The notes beneath the pieces were generated by a model that ran no database searches, was not told the origin of the DNA, and was given only the letters and a program-made list of their open reading frames with translations. Positions 32,940 to 46,626 of a DNA stretch of 64,000 nucleotides are shown here, piece after piece. Each line of letters starts with the position of its first letter. The first letter of the stretch is position 1. Origin of the DNA: Amphiura filiformis (taxonomy: Eukaryota; Echinodermata; Ophiuroidea; Amphilepidida; Amphiuridae); assembly GCF_039555335.1 (NCBI RefSeq), contig NC_092642.1, positions 57,267,776-57,331,775 of the forward strand, given 5' to 3'. Made by a program: the position numbers and the translations under genes.

Positions 32940-35900
32940 AAATGCACAGCAACATGGGTGAAAGAAAGAGTTCAGGATATATACCATTGCCGACTTGGGT
33001 TATTAAATCAATATTATTATTGATATGTGTTATTTTTTATATATCTCATACAAAGATTCTTATCATTTGATTGGTCAATTACTATTGATTATTATTCTTG
33101 CTATTTATAGAAAAAGACTATTGCACTCCCCGCCCGTGCAATAGTCCTTTTTCCATTGCACTCACGTGCACCTACCATGGCAACGCTGACAGATGCGAGT
33201 GTATATCGTGCACGGAGACTAGCCCAACTTGCTAATTATAGGTATGGGTGTCAATTCTAAAATAAATACAGTTTGTAATATTTTTTCTAATTTATTTTGT
33301 TTTTCCGGTGATTCATAGAATTAAGTGGAAGAAGAAGAATTTTTATATGAGTTATATAAAACAAATATTGAATGTTTTTATTCATTCAATGGAAAGAATA
33401 TTTTTATGAGGTGAAATATGAACTGTTCCATTCAACTCAGCAAAGCATCGATGAATGGAACAAATATTCTTTCCATTGTAATCATAAACATGGAATGTAT
33501 ATTTTATAATTGGAGCCAGATATTAAAAAAAACTACTTTGCATATGACATCACCTGTCAATCAACTCCTCAGCCTATGAGCATTTAGTAGCATGTGAAAG
33601 GCTTTTCTTGGCATTGTGCCTTCAGGAGAGAAAGTTTGCTATTACTGTCAGACTCAACTTTTGAGATGGTTTGTATGTTTGAAGGTTCAAAATTAAGCAT
33701 AAGGCACGCTGTTTTACCTCTGCATTCAGAAATTTCAATCATCACAACAAATCGTAAACAAGTCGTTTCCGAGTTTCATTGACAGATGACATCATACAAA
33801 AACTAGTCTTTTTAAGTTAGTCTCAGATAGTACTTAGTGCCCCTTAATTTAGCAATTACGCCAAAAAAGTATCTCTTCGCATAAAATAACAATATTAGAG
33901 AAATGCACAAGGCATCCTTTAGATATAGCATAATTTTGCATCTGAATTTTTCAGTTTTTTGACATTAAATTATTTTCAGCTTTTGCATAAAGAAGTCTGC
34001 AATTCTTTTCTATGTCCTTTTCAACAACATTGACAAATATCATATTTCATTATTCAATTTTGATGTGTATAGGCCTATAGTCTGGCTGATTTTTACTGAA
34101 GTCTTTTTGTTGTTGTTATGTTGCCCCCCCACCAAAAAAAAAGAATACTTGGTTAAAAATGTGTTTGACATCAGAGATGTATGGGTCAAGTGTTTGCCTT
34201 TCTAAATATGTATCCGTTTATATACCTTTCCTATATAGACCCAGAGGTTGTTTAAATGTAAGCCCAGAATACATTGCAGCCACTGACAGCATGTTTGAGA
34301 AACACATGGTTATTTTCAGAAAATATCACACTGGGCTCCTGCTGTGCATGGTCAAGGTTGTTATACAACAAGATAAGCTATGCGTCTGCATGCATGCATG
34401 CATGTGCAAGAAAACTTTGCTGGTTCCACCTTCTTTTCCCAAGCATTTAAAATATATCTAAAATTGTTTTAAAAACACACGACTTATTAACTTTCTTGGT
34501 AGCAATGTATCCACAAACATTACCCGTACCCAATTATCAATTCAAAACATAAAAGTCGTGATGAATATTCTATCAAAACTACTGGTTCTTATTTTGTACA
34601 TAAATTTGAATGTAAAATGGTGTTGAAATGGCTCCTTTATTACATTGCACATAATAACATACTGCATGCTGGGATTACATTGAATCAACCTCTGATATAG
34701 ACAAGCAATTTAGCAGTTTAGGCTCAAAATTTAAATGACCACACTATCAAACCTCATATAAGACACCATATAATTCTATGGTTAAGACCAACCTTAAATA
34801 AATATTGTGAGAGTCTGTACAACAGTTATATCAACCTTTAGTCAGCAATTAGAAATCAAAGTACAAAAGTATACAAGGAGGTATACTTGAAAGCAGCTTA
34901 AATAGGTCTAGGCTGTTTGTAGTCAAACACTACGTAGCCAGTGATATTGACATTCACACAAAGATTTTCTACATACACTGAGAGCATTACAATTAAATAA
35001 AAGGGATTGCAAACACTTCTCTGCCATCATTGTATTGGGTATAATTTACATCCGGAATATATCATGATACATTGTAGTTCATCTTTTGGGGTACATGCAC
35101 ACATATGAATTTTCAAATCATAATTTTAAACATGATTAATTAGTTAGTTCCAACTAAGTTGTATTGTCAAAAGTCGCGGGGAAAATCTTCAAAAGTCGCC
35201 CAATTGGGCTACCAAATCGCGGGTTTGGCAACCCTGATGACCACACTATCAAACCTCATATAAGACACCATATAATTCTAGGGTTAAGACCAACCTTAAA
35301 CAAATATTGTGAAAGTCTGTACAACAGTTATATCAACCTTTTACACATTTTATGATGGAACATCCACAATGCAGTTAGATGACTATTAGAAAAAAAATTA
35401 AGTTAATTTATAAAAAGCCCATACATTTTGTACAAAATCTATATAATCATGTTAAAAATTATATACTTACAACGTATGAAATGATAATATCAATAAATTA
35501 ATATTTACCTAAAATAATGATTGTTAACAACATTACCAATGTATTCTGGGTAAATCAGTATAGCCAATACAAAGCATGAACCATACATTTCCAATCCCTT
35601 CAGTTTAGCATTGACAAACATGTCAAGTCATGGAAAAGTACAAATTTCTTGAAAATTGAAGTATATGGAAAAAATAAACCTGTGAAAATATATAGCCCTG
35701 ATTTTCTATTTCACATTCTTGCTCAATTACAGCAACATTATTAAACACATCAAAAAAGTAACTGCCCCTCCTTTATAAATGGACATGAATGAATGAACAT
35801 TATTCAAAAACGGTTTTGTATGCCAAATTTGGGAAATGCATTAGAAGCTGAATTTATTTCTGTGCATTATGACACCTTATTTGTTGTAATTGTCCCAATA

Positions 35901-36109
35901 TTGATGTCATAGCATATATTTAAATGAAAGTAACCCATGATATGAAAATATTGCCTAAGCTTGTATTCAGTATTCATGGAAGGAAAAGTAGTCACTTGCG
36001 AAGAAGTGCAACACCATGGGTTACATCTGTTGGTAACACCTCCCTATCAGGAAATTTTGAACTTTACCACTGAAAGGACAACTTGCAATTGCAGGCCTAC
36101 AATCTACGA
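32940..36109. other. 3' region and AT-rich DNA of unit 1
   Basis: The 3' untranslated region follows the stop; AATAAA-type words occur near 33260. A short inverted repeat (agactattgcac / gtgcaatagtc) lies at 33115-33148. 34727-34850 and 35236-35345 are a local direct duplication (gaccacactatcaaacctca). The second copy is preceded by gcgggtttggcaaccctg, which looks like an old TIR. No exon is supported; the frames at 33594, 34159 and 35961 recur in unit 2 but lack splice context. Confidence 0.45.
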
Positions 36110-37111
36110 AAAAAGTCCTTGGAACGCTTGGTACACTCTGTCGAAATTCCGTGCAGAATTTCATATGATCATGGAAATGACGTATATTTTGCCTGGGAAC
36201 AAGCATGACATCTACAACAATGATTTACCCTTCCCTCTCCCCATCAATCAATGTTGGAACACATTGGGAAACCGCTGAAGACTTTGGTATTTCTCAACAT
36301 TGCACGGGGAGAGGGGTGACAGTTTTCGTTATTTACACGCAAGCGTTTCAAGACTTTTTTCGTTGATTGTCTCTACCGAATGCAAAATATTTCATATAAA
36401 TTTCGTTTTTGTCTCATAACTCAAAAACGGAATGTCGTATGAGCTTCATATTGCACACGATTTGAGAGTGGATTATATGCTTTGAAATCATAACAAAATT
36501 GTTAATAAAGAAATTGGTTTATTTAGGGAGTGGTCACTGAAACCACCCCCTATGCTAAACAACACACGTTTAAGTAATTATGGCTCTAAACTGCTCTAAA
36601 ATGTCATTTTTGTCCCATAACTTAAAAACAAAATGTTGTATGATCGTCATATTGCACACGATTTGGGAGTATATAATATCCCTTTGAATCACAATAAAAT
36701 TGTTGATAAAGATGTTGGATTATTTAGGGAATGGTCACTGAAAACACCTCCTATGCTAAATTACACACATTTCGTAATTATGACTAAAATCTCGTGTTTG
36801 TCTCATAATTCAAAAACACTACAAATATAGTTTAAAAAAAATATTACAATGTTTTGCAGCATGTTTTCCAAAATGTTTTTGAATTTTATTAAAACGTTCT
36901 GTACCCTTTATAATATAACCCAACATGTAAATGTTTTCTGTAAAACTTGCGTTTGCTGAGTATAGGCTTATCCGAAGCGAATCAGAAAGATTGTGATGTA
37001 ACAATTTGAAACAACTCATTTCTGAATATTATTTATAATAAGATACGCTTTTGCGGTGAGAAAAAAAAGAAAAAAGAAAACAACAATTGAATACACTTAA
37101 AGAAAAAAATT

Positions 37112-37200
37112 CGACCACCACAGGGACTCGAACCATTCGCATCAATGAATAGTCAAAAGATTACCAGTCGAAGGACTAAGCCGTTGCGCCACGCTGCCAT
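37112..37200 (-). tRNA. tRNA-derived sequence
   Basis: The minus strand shows ggcagcgtggcgcaacggct as acceptor and A-box region, and a B box ggttcgagtccc, with a long middle part that would need a type II variable arm. Acceptor pairing is poor. A second copy lies at 45032-45120, so it duplicated with the unit. Likely a repeat passenger. Confidence 0.4.
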
Positions 37201-37569
37201 TTCGCAATCGAAGTAATCAGTTTTGGTCTTTTATAGTAGTCAGGTATCGGGAAAGTGTAAAGCTGCATAGTGCAAATGGCAAAGTGGATCAGTTTACCAT
37301 AATGACAAAATGGTCCAAAATCCACATTTTATGGTTTTAGGCCGTATCTCATGGAGCCTGACGTTCGTTTCCTTGGCTACACCAATTGAGAATGTTTGAA
37401 TACAAAAGGAATGACAAATTGATCGCATTTATGACATTTGTTAACAGTTTGCCATTTTGAATTGAAATAAATATCTATACGTATATATTAATATCAATGC
37501 AGGGCAAACTGCTCAGTATGCACGCTATTCAATGCAGCAGTTTACCATTACAGATTACCATTATGGGTT

Positions 37570-37675
37570 TACACTTTACACCCTTTGACTATTCGTGTTT
37601 TACTTGCGTGAATCATCGCTAAATTATGCATTCATTATTTTCAATGCTTCTTTTTTTTCTTTCTTTGTATTAAAA

Positions 37676-37711
<36 letters not shown>

Positions 37712-37712
37712 A

Positions 37713-37748
<36 letters not shown>

Positions 37749-37957
37749 AAAAAGGAAAGAAAGAAAAAGAAAGAAAGAAGGAAAGAAAAATGAATGAATG
37801 AATGAATGAACGAAAGACATGACATAAATAAAAACATGAACCATTATGGGTTTACACTTTACACCCTTTGACTATTCGTGTTTTACTTGCGTGAATCATC
37901 GCTAAATTATGCATTCATTATTTTCAATGCTTCTTTTTTTTCTTTCTTTGTATTAAA

Positions 37958-38013
<56 letters not shown>

Positions 38014-38110
38014 AAAAAAAAAAAAAAGAAAGAAAAAAGAAAGAAAGAAGGAAAGAATGAATGAATGAATGAATGAATGAATGAATGAATGAACGTAAGA
38101 CATTTGACAT
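37570..38110 (+). repeat. GAAA microsatellites in a 280-bp tandem pair
   Basis: The block accattatgggtttacacttt to aaaaacatgaac occurs twice, at about 37557-37850 and 37845-38125. Each contains (GAAA)n followed by (GAAT)n. The lysine/glutamate and serine/phenylalanine frames here are microsatellite shadows. Confidence 0.85.
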
Positions 38111-38185
38111 AAATAAAAACATGAACGTGGAAAAAGGTTGAAGTGACCGCTTATATGTTCAAATTGCAAGCAGCTTAATCACGAA

Positions 38186-38245
38186 GCTCACGTGGCCGAG
38201 TGGTTAAGGCATAGGTCTTGTAAACATGAGGTCCCAGGCGGTATT
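38186..38245 (+). tRNA. tRNA-like sequence with B-box deletion
   Basis: gctcacgtggccgagtggttaaggc and an anticodon loop cttgtaa (anticodon TGT, Thr) match the copy at 49903. This one lacks 13 bp (tgggtttgattcc) of the T-arm, so it cannot fold as a tRNA. Confidence 0.6.
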
Positions 38246-39885
38246 ACTTTTTCTGTTTCATTTATTATTCTTGACGGTGAACCGGTGAAAATATTTGTTT
38301 ATTATAAATACATGAAGTATACATTTTTGATTTATTTTTTCTGTCTTTCTTTCTTCCTTTCTTTCTCTATGTTTGATTAATTAATTAAATTATTTCTTTC
38401 TTTCTTTCCCAAAAGCCCCCAAATGAAATACTTTCCGATTTAAATGTGATCTTATAATAGTCCTACAAACTCCCTCCGCCCTACCTCACATACATCCCAC
38501 GCCCAACACCTCGCACGCACACACCCCCACATTATACACACACCCCATACACAAAAATGTGAAGCACAAATCTGCTGAAGATAGTTGTTACATCATGTCA
38601 AAAACAAGTTAATGCTATCTACTGAAGATAGTCGTAGTTTATTATTGACTTCCTTACAATCTTAACGTACATGCGGTTTTAATATTTAATTAAAACTCAT
38701 TTTTCTGTTTTGTAACGTTCGTTCACCTATCTGACAAGTGCTATGAAGGTGAACTTAAAATATTAATTTCAAAAATAAATTAAACAACTCGGAATCATGC
38801 ACCTTAGAGCCGCGATACGATTTCTCGGTTTTGAGATATAGCATAAAAATTTCATTAAATGCGTACGTATGTTAGGGTATGGGGTGTTTCAGTGTCCACT
38901 CCCTGAACCAACCAATTTCTTTATCAACAATTGTATTATGATTCCTAAGTACATGGTCTACCTCCAAATCCTGTGAAATATGAAGATCATACAACATTCT
39001 GTTTTTGAGTTATGGGACAAAAACAACATTTTAGAGCAGTTTAGAGCTATAATTGCGAAATGTGTGTATTTTAGCATAGGGGGTGATTCCAGTGACCACT
39101 TCCTAAAGAAACCAATTTCTTTATCAACAATTTTGTTATGATTCCAAAGCATATAATCCACTCTCAAATCGTGTTCAATGAGAAGCTCATACGACATTCC
39201 ATTTTTGAGTTATGAGACAAAAACGAAATTTAGATGAAATATTTTGCATTCGGCAGAGACAATCTACGAAAAAAGTCCTTGGAACGCTTCGTACACTCTG
39301 TCGAAATTCTGTGCAGAATTTCATATGATCATGGAAATGACGTATATTTTGCCTGGGAACAAGCATGACATCTACAACAATGATTTACCCTTCCCTCTCC
39401 CCATCAATCAATGTTGGAACACATTGGGAAACCGCTGAAGACTTTGGTATTTCTCAACATTGCACGGGGGAGAGGGGGTGACAGTTTTCCGTTATTTACA
39501 CGCAAGCGTTTCAAGACTTTTTTCGTTGATTGTAGGACCTATTGATTATCACATGTTTGTACCTCCTCTATATTCATGAAATAAAAAGAATAATCCTGTG
39601 AGAGCCAACTAGACAGGTTTCCTGCAATGAAAACTGGATTTTCAAAACTTTTATTTGAATGTGCGCTCAGTGGTGGCACCACAGAGGGGGGGAACCATTG
39701 TTACAACTGCAGGGCAACCAGGAAAAAAGCCCAAGTGGGGAGATTCCCCCATAGTGCCGCTGGTTTTGAATCCTTCCATGAATAAAGCAATCAATTGGCT
39801 GACAATGTTACTGTTAGGCTCAAATTGGCTTAATCTTTGCATGATTTTATACTACCTTCTTCTTATATTTGTATATTCTTTGCAG

Positions 39886-40437
39886 GAGTCATTAAAGGAA
39901 TTTGGTGCCATCTTTTATGGCGATTCATCCGTACGTTTCTTAGATACTCTTCAAATCCTCTACCCGTATCTGAAACAAAACCATGGTTTCATGCAGCATA
40001 TTCACAACTTTGATCCTCGCATAACCAGAGGTGGTCAATACCACATGACTCACCCAAGCACCTTCACGCAACTTAATATTAACAGGACTGCATATGCAAA
40101 TGACATTGGTTACACGCCATGGATATCCGCTGGTCGTGTCTTGCACGTTAACAGTAGTTTTATTCATAAGAATGTTCTTGGACCGCTTGTGGAGTGTTCT
40201 CTGCGACTCCAATGCATAGCGCCCGAGGGAGCACATCGTGGGAAAGGGAACCTAAAAGGAGCCAATCATCCTCATCGTTTTGATTCCTCTGTTTTAGCGC
40301 TTGTGGTGTACAAATACATGAGAGGATTTTATAATGATGATAATAATTCCTCAGATTTATTTGATAAGGTGGTTAAAATTGAAAGGGTGAATTTTAGTTC
40401 CAAAGGACTCAAGTTTGAACCAAAGTGTAACACATAG
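39886..40437 (+). CDS. duplicated terminal exon of DUF1647-like gene
   Basis: The acceptor tattctttgcag is identical to that of exon 4. The frame is open from GAG at 39886 to TAG at 40435-40437 (183 residues). It is nearly identical to 32391-32939. An in-frame 3-bp gain changes DPRNRSGQYH to DPRITRGGQYH, and GLRVEP becomes GLKFEP. All family motifs (GDSSVRF, THPSTF, QCIAPEG, HRFDSS) are kept. No copies of exons 1-3 precede it, so it could serve only as an alternative last exon; otherwise it is an unused relic. Confidence 0.6.
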   Translation, partial: ESLKEFGAIFYGDSSVRFLDTLQILYPYLKQNHGFMQHIHNFDPRITRGGQYHMTHPSTFTQLNINRTAYANDIGYTPWISAGRVLHVNSSFIHKNVLGPLVECSLRLQCIAPEGAHRGKGNLKGANHPHRFDSSVLALVVYKYMRGFYNDDNNSSDLFDKVVKIERVNFSSKGLKFEPKCNT

Positions 40438-41034
40438 AAATGCACAGCAACATGGGTGAAAGAAAGAGTTCAGGATATATACCATTGCCGACTTGGATTA
40501 TGAAATCAATATTATTATTGATACGTGTTATTTTTTATATATCTCATACAAAGATTCTTATCATTTGATTGGTCAATTACTATTGATTATTATTCTTGCT
40601 ATATTATAGCAAAAGACTATTGCACTCCCCGCCCGTGCAATAGTCCTTTTTCCATTGCACTCACGTGCACCTACCATGGCAACGCTGACAGATGCGAGTG
40701 TATATCGTGCACGGAGACTAGCCCGACTCGCTAATTATAGGTATGGGTGTCAATTCTAAAATAAATACAGTTTGTAATATTTTTTCTAATTTATTTTGTT
40801 TTTCCGGTGATTCATAGAATTAAGTGGAAGAAAAAGAATTTTTATATGAGTTATATAAAACAAATATTGAATGTTTTTATTCGTTCTATGGAAAGAATAT
40901 TTTCACGAGGTGAAATATGAACTGTTCCATTCAACTCGGCAAAGCATCGATGAATGGAACGGTCCATCACCTCATAAAAATATTCTTTCCATTGTCATAA
41001 ACATTCAATGTATATTTTATAATTGACCTTTTCG

Positions 41035-41213
41035 GTAAATCCCACAACCCATTGCGAGTACACCTGAGAACTCGTCATTTTACGTCACGCCGACTTGCAA
41101 TGCGCAGTAACGATATTCGATAAACGATGTGCGATCGGCGCAGAGCGGCGTGGCGCAAAATGACGAGTTCTTAGGTGTACTCGCAAAGGCTTATGGGATT
41201 TACCGAAAAGGTC
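41035..41213. mobile_element. MITE present only in unit 2
   Basis: A 179-bp element begins GACCTTTTCGGTAAATCCCA and ends in the complement, with an inner mirrored gagtacacctgagaactcgt. AATT is duplicated at 41031-41034 and 41214-41217. Unit 1 has a single AATT at 33508-33511 and no insert. Confidence 0.85.
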
Positions 41214-41805
41214 AATTGGATCCAGATAAAAAAACTACTTTGCATGTGACATCACCTGTCAATCAACTCCTCAGCCTATGAGCATTTAGTAGCATGTGAA
41301 AGGCTTTTCTTGGCATTGTGCCTTCAGGAGAGAAAGTTTGCTATTACTGTCAGACCCAACTTTTGAGATGGTTTGTATGTTTGAAGGTTCAAAATTAAGC
41401 ATAAGGCACGCTGTTTTACCTCTGCATTCAGAAATTTCAATCATCACAACAAATCGTAAACAAGTCGTTTCCGAGTTTCATTGACAGATGACATCATACA
41501 CAAACTAGTCTTTTTAATTTAGTCTCAGATAGTACTTAGTGCCCCTTAATTTAGCAATTAGGCCAAAAAAGTATCGCTGTGCATAAAATAACAATATTAA
41601 CAGAGAAATGCACAAGGCATCCTTTAGATACATGTATATCATTTTGCATCTGAATTTGTCAGTTTTTGACATTAAGTTAAATTATTTTCAGCTTTTGCAA
41701 AAAGAAGTCTGGAATCCTTTTCTATGTCCATTTCAACAACATTTACAAATATCATATCTCATTATTCAATTTTGATGTGTATATGTCTGGCTGATTTTGA
41801 CTTAA

Positions 41806-42187
41806 GCAAAATAAAAAAATAAACATGTTTCACATCCCCTCCCACTTCCTTTTTTGAGGTTTCCTCAAATATATTTTTATTTTTGAAATTCAGTTATAAC
41901 TTTTCAAAAATATGTTTAGGAAGTTGGAATGCTTTCTATAGCCTTGTTAAGATACAAGAAACATTTTAGGAAGGTTTTGTGATCATTAGAGGGGGTGTAA
42001 CTCTCAGAACAACAAATAAAAAAGGGCCTCCATCTTTTTCCAGGCATTTAATATTGTATACCCTAAAACAGCTCTAAGTATGGGTATTTACACCAATTTT
42101 GCGATAAAAATAGAAAATAAAAAGCCCCTCCTCCTCCTTTTTTTTCGAAAACCCGGACGTGAAACATGTTTTATTTTTTACTTGGCC
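41806..42187. mobile_element. TTAA-flanked element present only in unit 2
   Basis: A 382-bp insert between TTAA at 41802-41805 and TTAA at 42188-42191. The ends are approximate inverted repeats (aataaacatgtttcac against gtgaaacatgttttatt). In unit 1 the site reads ctgaagtctttttg without insert, near 34100. Confidence 0.75.
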
Positions 42188-45031
42188 TTAAGTCTTTTTG
42201 TTGTTGTTATGTTGCCCCCCCCCCCCACCAAAAAAGAATACTTGGTTAAAAAATGTATTTGACATCACAGATGGATGGGTCAAGTGTTTGCCTTTCTAAA
42301 TATGTATCCGTTTATATACCTTTCCTATATAGACCCAGAGGTTGTTTAAATGTAAGCCCAGAATACATTGCAGCCACTGACAGCATGTTTGAGAAACACA
42401 TGGTTATGTTCAGAAAATATCACACTGGGCTCCTGCTGTGCATGGTCATGGTTGTTATACAACAAGATAAGCTATGCGTCTGCATGCATGCATGTGCAAG
42501 GAAACTTTGCCGGTTCCACCTTCTTTTCCCAAGCATTTAAAATATCTAAAATTGTTTTAAAAACACATGACTTTTTAACTTTCTTGGTAGCAATGTATCC
42601 ACAAACATTACCCATACCCAATTATCAATTCAAAACATAAAAGTCGTGATGAATATTCTATCAAAACTACTGGTTCTTATTTTGTACATAAATTTGAATG
42701 TAAAATGGTGTTGAAATGGCTCCTTTATTACATTGCACATAATTACATACTGCATGCGGGGATTACATTGAATCAACCTCTGATATAGACCAGCAATTTA
42801 GCAGTTATGAGGCTCAAAAGTTAAATGACCACACTATCAAACCTCATATAAGACACCATATAATTCTAGGGTTAAGAGTTAAGACCAACCTTAAACAAAT
42901 ATTGTGAAAGTCTGTACAACAGTTATATCAACCTTTAGTCAGCAATTAGAAATCAAAGTACAAAAGTATACAAGGAGGTATACTTGAAAGCAGCTTAAAT
43001 AGGTCTAGGCTGTTTGTAGTCAAACACTACGTAGCCAGTGATATTGACATACACACAAAGATTTTCTACATACACTGAGAACATTACAATGAAATAAAAG
43101 GGATTGCAAACACTTCTCTGCCATCATTGTATTGGGTATAATTTACATCCGGAATATATCATGATACATTGTAGTTCATCTTTTGGGGTACATGCACACA
43201 TATGAATTTTCAAATCATAATTTTAAACATGATTAATTGGTTAGTTCCAACTAACTTGTATTCTTCATGGAGCATTACACATTTTATGATGGAACATCCA
43301 CAATGCAGTTAGATGAATATTAGAAAAAAAATTAAGTTAATTTATAAAAAGCCCATACATTTTGTACAAAATCTATATAATCATGTTAAAAATGATATAC
43401 TTACAATGTACGATAATATCAATAAATTAATATTTACCTAAAATAATGATTGTTAACAACATTACCAATGTATTCTGGGTAAACCAGTGGCCAATACAAA
43501 ATGTGTTTAGCAGTAAACAATAAATTTCCAATCCCTTCAGTTTACCATTGACAAACATGTCAAGTCATGGAAAAGTACAAAGTATATGAAAATAATAAAC
43601 CTGTAAAAATATATAGCCCTGATTTTCTATTTCACATTCTTGCTCAATTATAGCAATTAAACACATCTAAAAAGTAACTGCCCCTCCTTTATAAATGGAC
43701 ATGAATGCATGAATGAACATTATTCAAAAACGGTTTTGTATGCCAAATTTGGTAAATGCATTAGAAGCTGAATTTATTTCTGTGCATTATGACACCTTAT
43801 TTGTTGTAATTGTCCCAATATTGATGTCATAGCATATATTTAAATGAAAGTAACCCATGATATGAAAATATTGCCTAAGCTTGTATTCAGTATTCATGGA
43901 AGGAAAAGTAGTCACTTGCGAAGAAGTGCAACACCATGGGTTACATCTGTTGGTAACACCTCCCTATCAGGAAATTTTGAATCTAACTTTACCACTGAAA
44001 GGACAACTTGCAATTGCAGGCCTACAATCTACTGAAAAAAGTCCTTGGGCGCTTGGTACACTCTGTCGAAATTCGTGCAGAATTTCATATGATCATGGAA
44101 ATAGCGTATATTTTGCCTGGGAACAAGCATGACATCTACAACAATGATTTACCTTCCCTCTCCCCATCAATCAATGTTGGAACACATTGGGAAACCGCTG
44201 AAGACTTTGGTATTTCTCAACATTGCACGGGGAGAGGGGTGACAGTTTTCCGTTATTTACGCATAAGCGTTTCAAGACTTTTTTTCGTTGATTGTCTCTA
44301 CCGAATGCAAAATATTTCATCTAAATTTCGTTTTTTGTCTCATAACTCAAAAAGCGGAATGTCGTATGAGCTTCATATTGCACACGATTTGAGAGTGGAT
44401 TATATGCTTTGAAATCATAACAAAATTGTTAATAAAGAAATTGGTTTATTTAGGGAGTGGTCACTGAAACCACCCCCCTATGCTAAACTACACACGTTTC
44501 GTAATTATGGCTGTAAACTGCTCTAAAATGTCATTTTTGTCCCATAACTTAAAAACAAAATGTTGTATGATCGTCATATTGCACACAATTTGGGAGTATA
44601 TAATATCCCTTTGAATCACAATAAAATTGTTGATAAAGATGTTGGATTATTTAGGGAATGGTCACTGAAAACACCTCCTATGCTAAATTACACACATTTC
44701 GTAATTATGACTAAAATCTCGTGTTTGTCTCATAATTCAAAAACACTACAAATATAGTTTTTAAAAAATATTACAATGTTTTGCAGCATGTTTTCCAAAA
44801 TGTTTTTGAATTTTATTAAAACGTTCTGTACCCTTTATAATATAATCCAACATGTAAATGTTTTCTGTAAAACTTGCGTTTGCTGAGTATAGGCTTATCG
44901 AGCGAATCAGAAAGATTGTGATGTAACAATTTGAAACAACTCATTTCTGAATATTATTTATAATAAGATACGCTTTTGCGGTGAGAAAAAAAAAAAAAAA
45001 CAACAATTGAATACACTTAAAGAAAAAAAAT

Positions 45032-45120
45032 CGACCACCACGGGGACTCGAACCATTCGCATCAATGAATAGTCAAAAGATTACCAGTCGAAGGACTAAG
45101 CCGTTGCGCCACGCTGCCAT
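45032..45120 (-). tRNA. tRNA-derived sequence, unit 2 copy
   Basis: Counterpart of 37112-37200 with few changes; same B box ggttcgagtcccc. Not considered functional. Confidence 0.4.
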
Positions 45121-46626
45121 TTGCAATCGAAGTAATCAGTTTTGGTCTTTTATAGTAGTCAGGTATCGGGGAAAGTGTAAAGCTGCATAGTGCAAATGGC
45201 AAAGTGGATCAGTTTACCATAATGACAAAATGGTCCAAAATCCACATTTTATGGTTTTTAGGCCGTATCTCATGGAGCCTGACGTTCGTTTACCTTGGCT
45301 ACACCAATTGAGAATGTTTGAATACAAAAGGAATGACAAATTGATCGCATTTATGACATTTGTTAACAGTTTGCCATTTTGAATTGAAATAAATATCTAT
45401 ACGTATATATTAATATCAATGCAGGGCAAACTGCTCAGTATGCACGCTATTCAATGCAGCAGTTTACCATTACAGATTACCATTATGGGTTTACACTTTA
45501 CACCCTTTGACTATTCGTGTTTTACTTGCAGTTTCAGTTTCAGTTTCAGTTTTATTTACCAATTGAATCATATTTCGAAATAAACGGTATTACAATGGAG
45601 GGATGACCAAAAAAGAGCACAAGGCTCGTACAAGTTTAGCCACCCTGAAAGAAATTTATAAGAGAACTACTAATACTTAAATACTACGTGCAAAGACGAG
45701 AGACATTATGAAGCGACATAACTACAATGTGCAAAGCGAGACAGGACAGCACATGTGAGACAGACAAATGTGTTGGCAATACGATATAATCAAGATAATA
45801 AAAAGATAATTACGAGACTCAAAGTCACGAGAATCATTAATTGAAATCAACATGATCTATAAATAAATAAAACCCCGAGCAATCTAATTACAACTCATAT
45901 TGGGATACAAGATAATCTTTATACAGGTTACTAAAACATTTAATGGTGTTACAGATTCACGAATATTGAGATCAATAACATTCCAACTTAATGGGCCCTG
46001 TCTTTTAATTGTGTTATTTGCAAGATCTGTTCTGAAGTTGCGAGGTCTATACAATTCAGCTGACCTGGTTCCATAAGAATGGAAGGTATTACTCTTCTTA
46101 AAATAATCAGTGAAAATATTTGGGAGTAAACTACTTTTGAACTTATACATAAAGAGGAAATTTGATGTTTGTGAATATCATAAACTGTAAGTGTATTTAA
46201 TCTCTTAAACAAAGGTTGTGTGTGTGCAAGGTAATGTGAGTTGGTGCATATACGGACAATTTTCTTTTGTTTGAGATGAATAGATTGTAAATTGCAATTA
46301 TTCTTGTCGGCCCAAATAATATTACAATATTGAATATGTGGTAAAACCAAACTAGAATAAAGAGAAAATAATGTTGAGCCAGAAAGTATGTGTTTAAGGC
46401 GATAAAGAATACCTGAATATTTGAAACAATATTTGTAATATAAGTGTTATGTTGATGCCATGTTAGAGAATCATCAAGAATTATCCCGAGAAATTTTGTG
46501 TGAGAGACCCTTGAGATAGATTTGTTTTCAATATTGATTGAAATAGTGTCAGGATACGTAATATGTGTGTTGTGTTTATTTTTAAATAACATATATGTGG
46601 TCTTTTTAATATTAAGGAAAGTTTGT

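Larger units (their letters stand above)
36110..39534. mobile_element. large inverted-repeat structure with 265-bp ends, unit 1
   Basis: Two copies of a sequence of about 265 bp, 36110-36370 and 39258-39534, lie in direct orientation. Each has its own imperfect inverted ends (acaatctacgaaaaaagtcc and the near complement gacttttttcgttgattgt). Inside them, 36371-36825 is inverted relative to 38880-39257 (ctctaccgaatgcaaaatat against gcattcggcagag). Each inverted arm itself holds a tandem pair of about 190 bp. The centre carries tRNA-like sequences and GAAA arrays. This is probably a composite or rearranged DNA transposon; no transposase was seen. Confidence 0.6.
32191..39692 (+). repeat. tandem duplication, unit 1 (about 7.5 kb)
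   Basis: Starts aaccattgttacaactgcag and ends ggcaccacagagggggg, where unit 2 begins with the same first bases. It contains the terminal exon of the DUF1647-like gene, about 3 kb of AT-rich DNA, a large inverted-repeat structure and GAAA microsatellites. Matching landmarks in unit 2 are shifted by 7495 (exon start), 7702 (33594 to 41296) and 7920 (35961 to 43881). The growing offset reflects insertions in unit 2. Confidence 0.85.

Noticed and set aside
37595..38169. Lys/Glu-rich and Phe/Ser-rich open frames
   Set aside because: Translations of (GAAA)n and (GAAT)n microsatellites.
43844..44412. Frames repeated in both tandem units (also 35961-36278, 39244-39438) as conserved genes
   Set aside because: Their recurrence is explained by the DNA duplication and the 265-bp repeat; frames are shifted by small indels between copies, so there is no sign of coding constraint.
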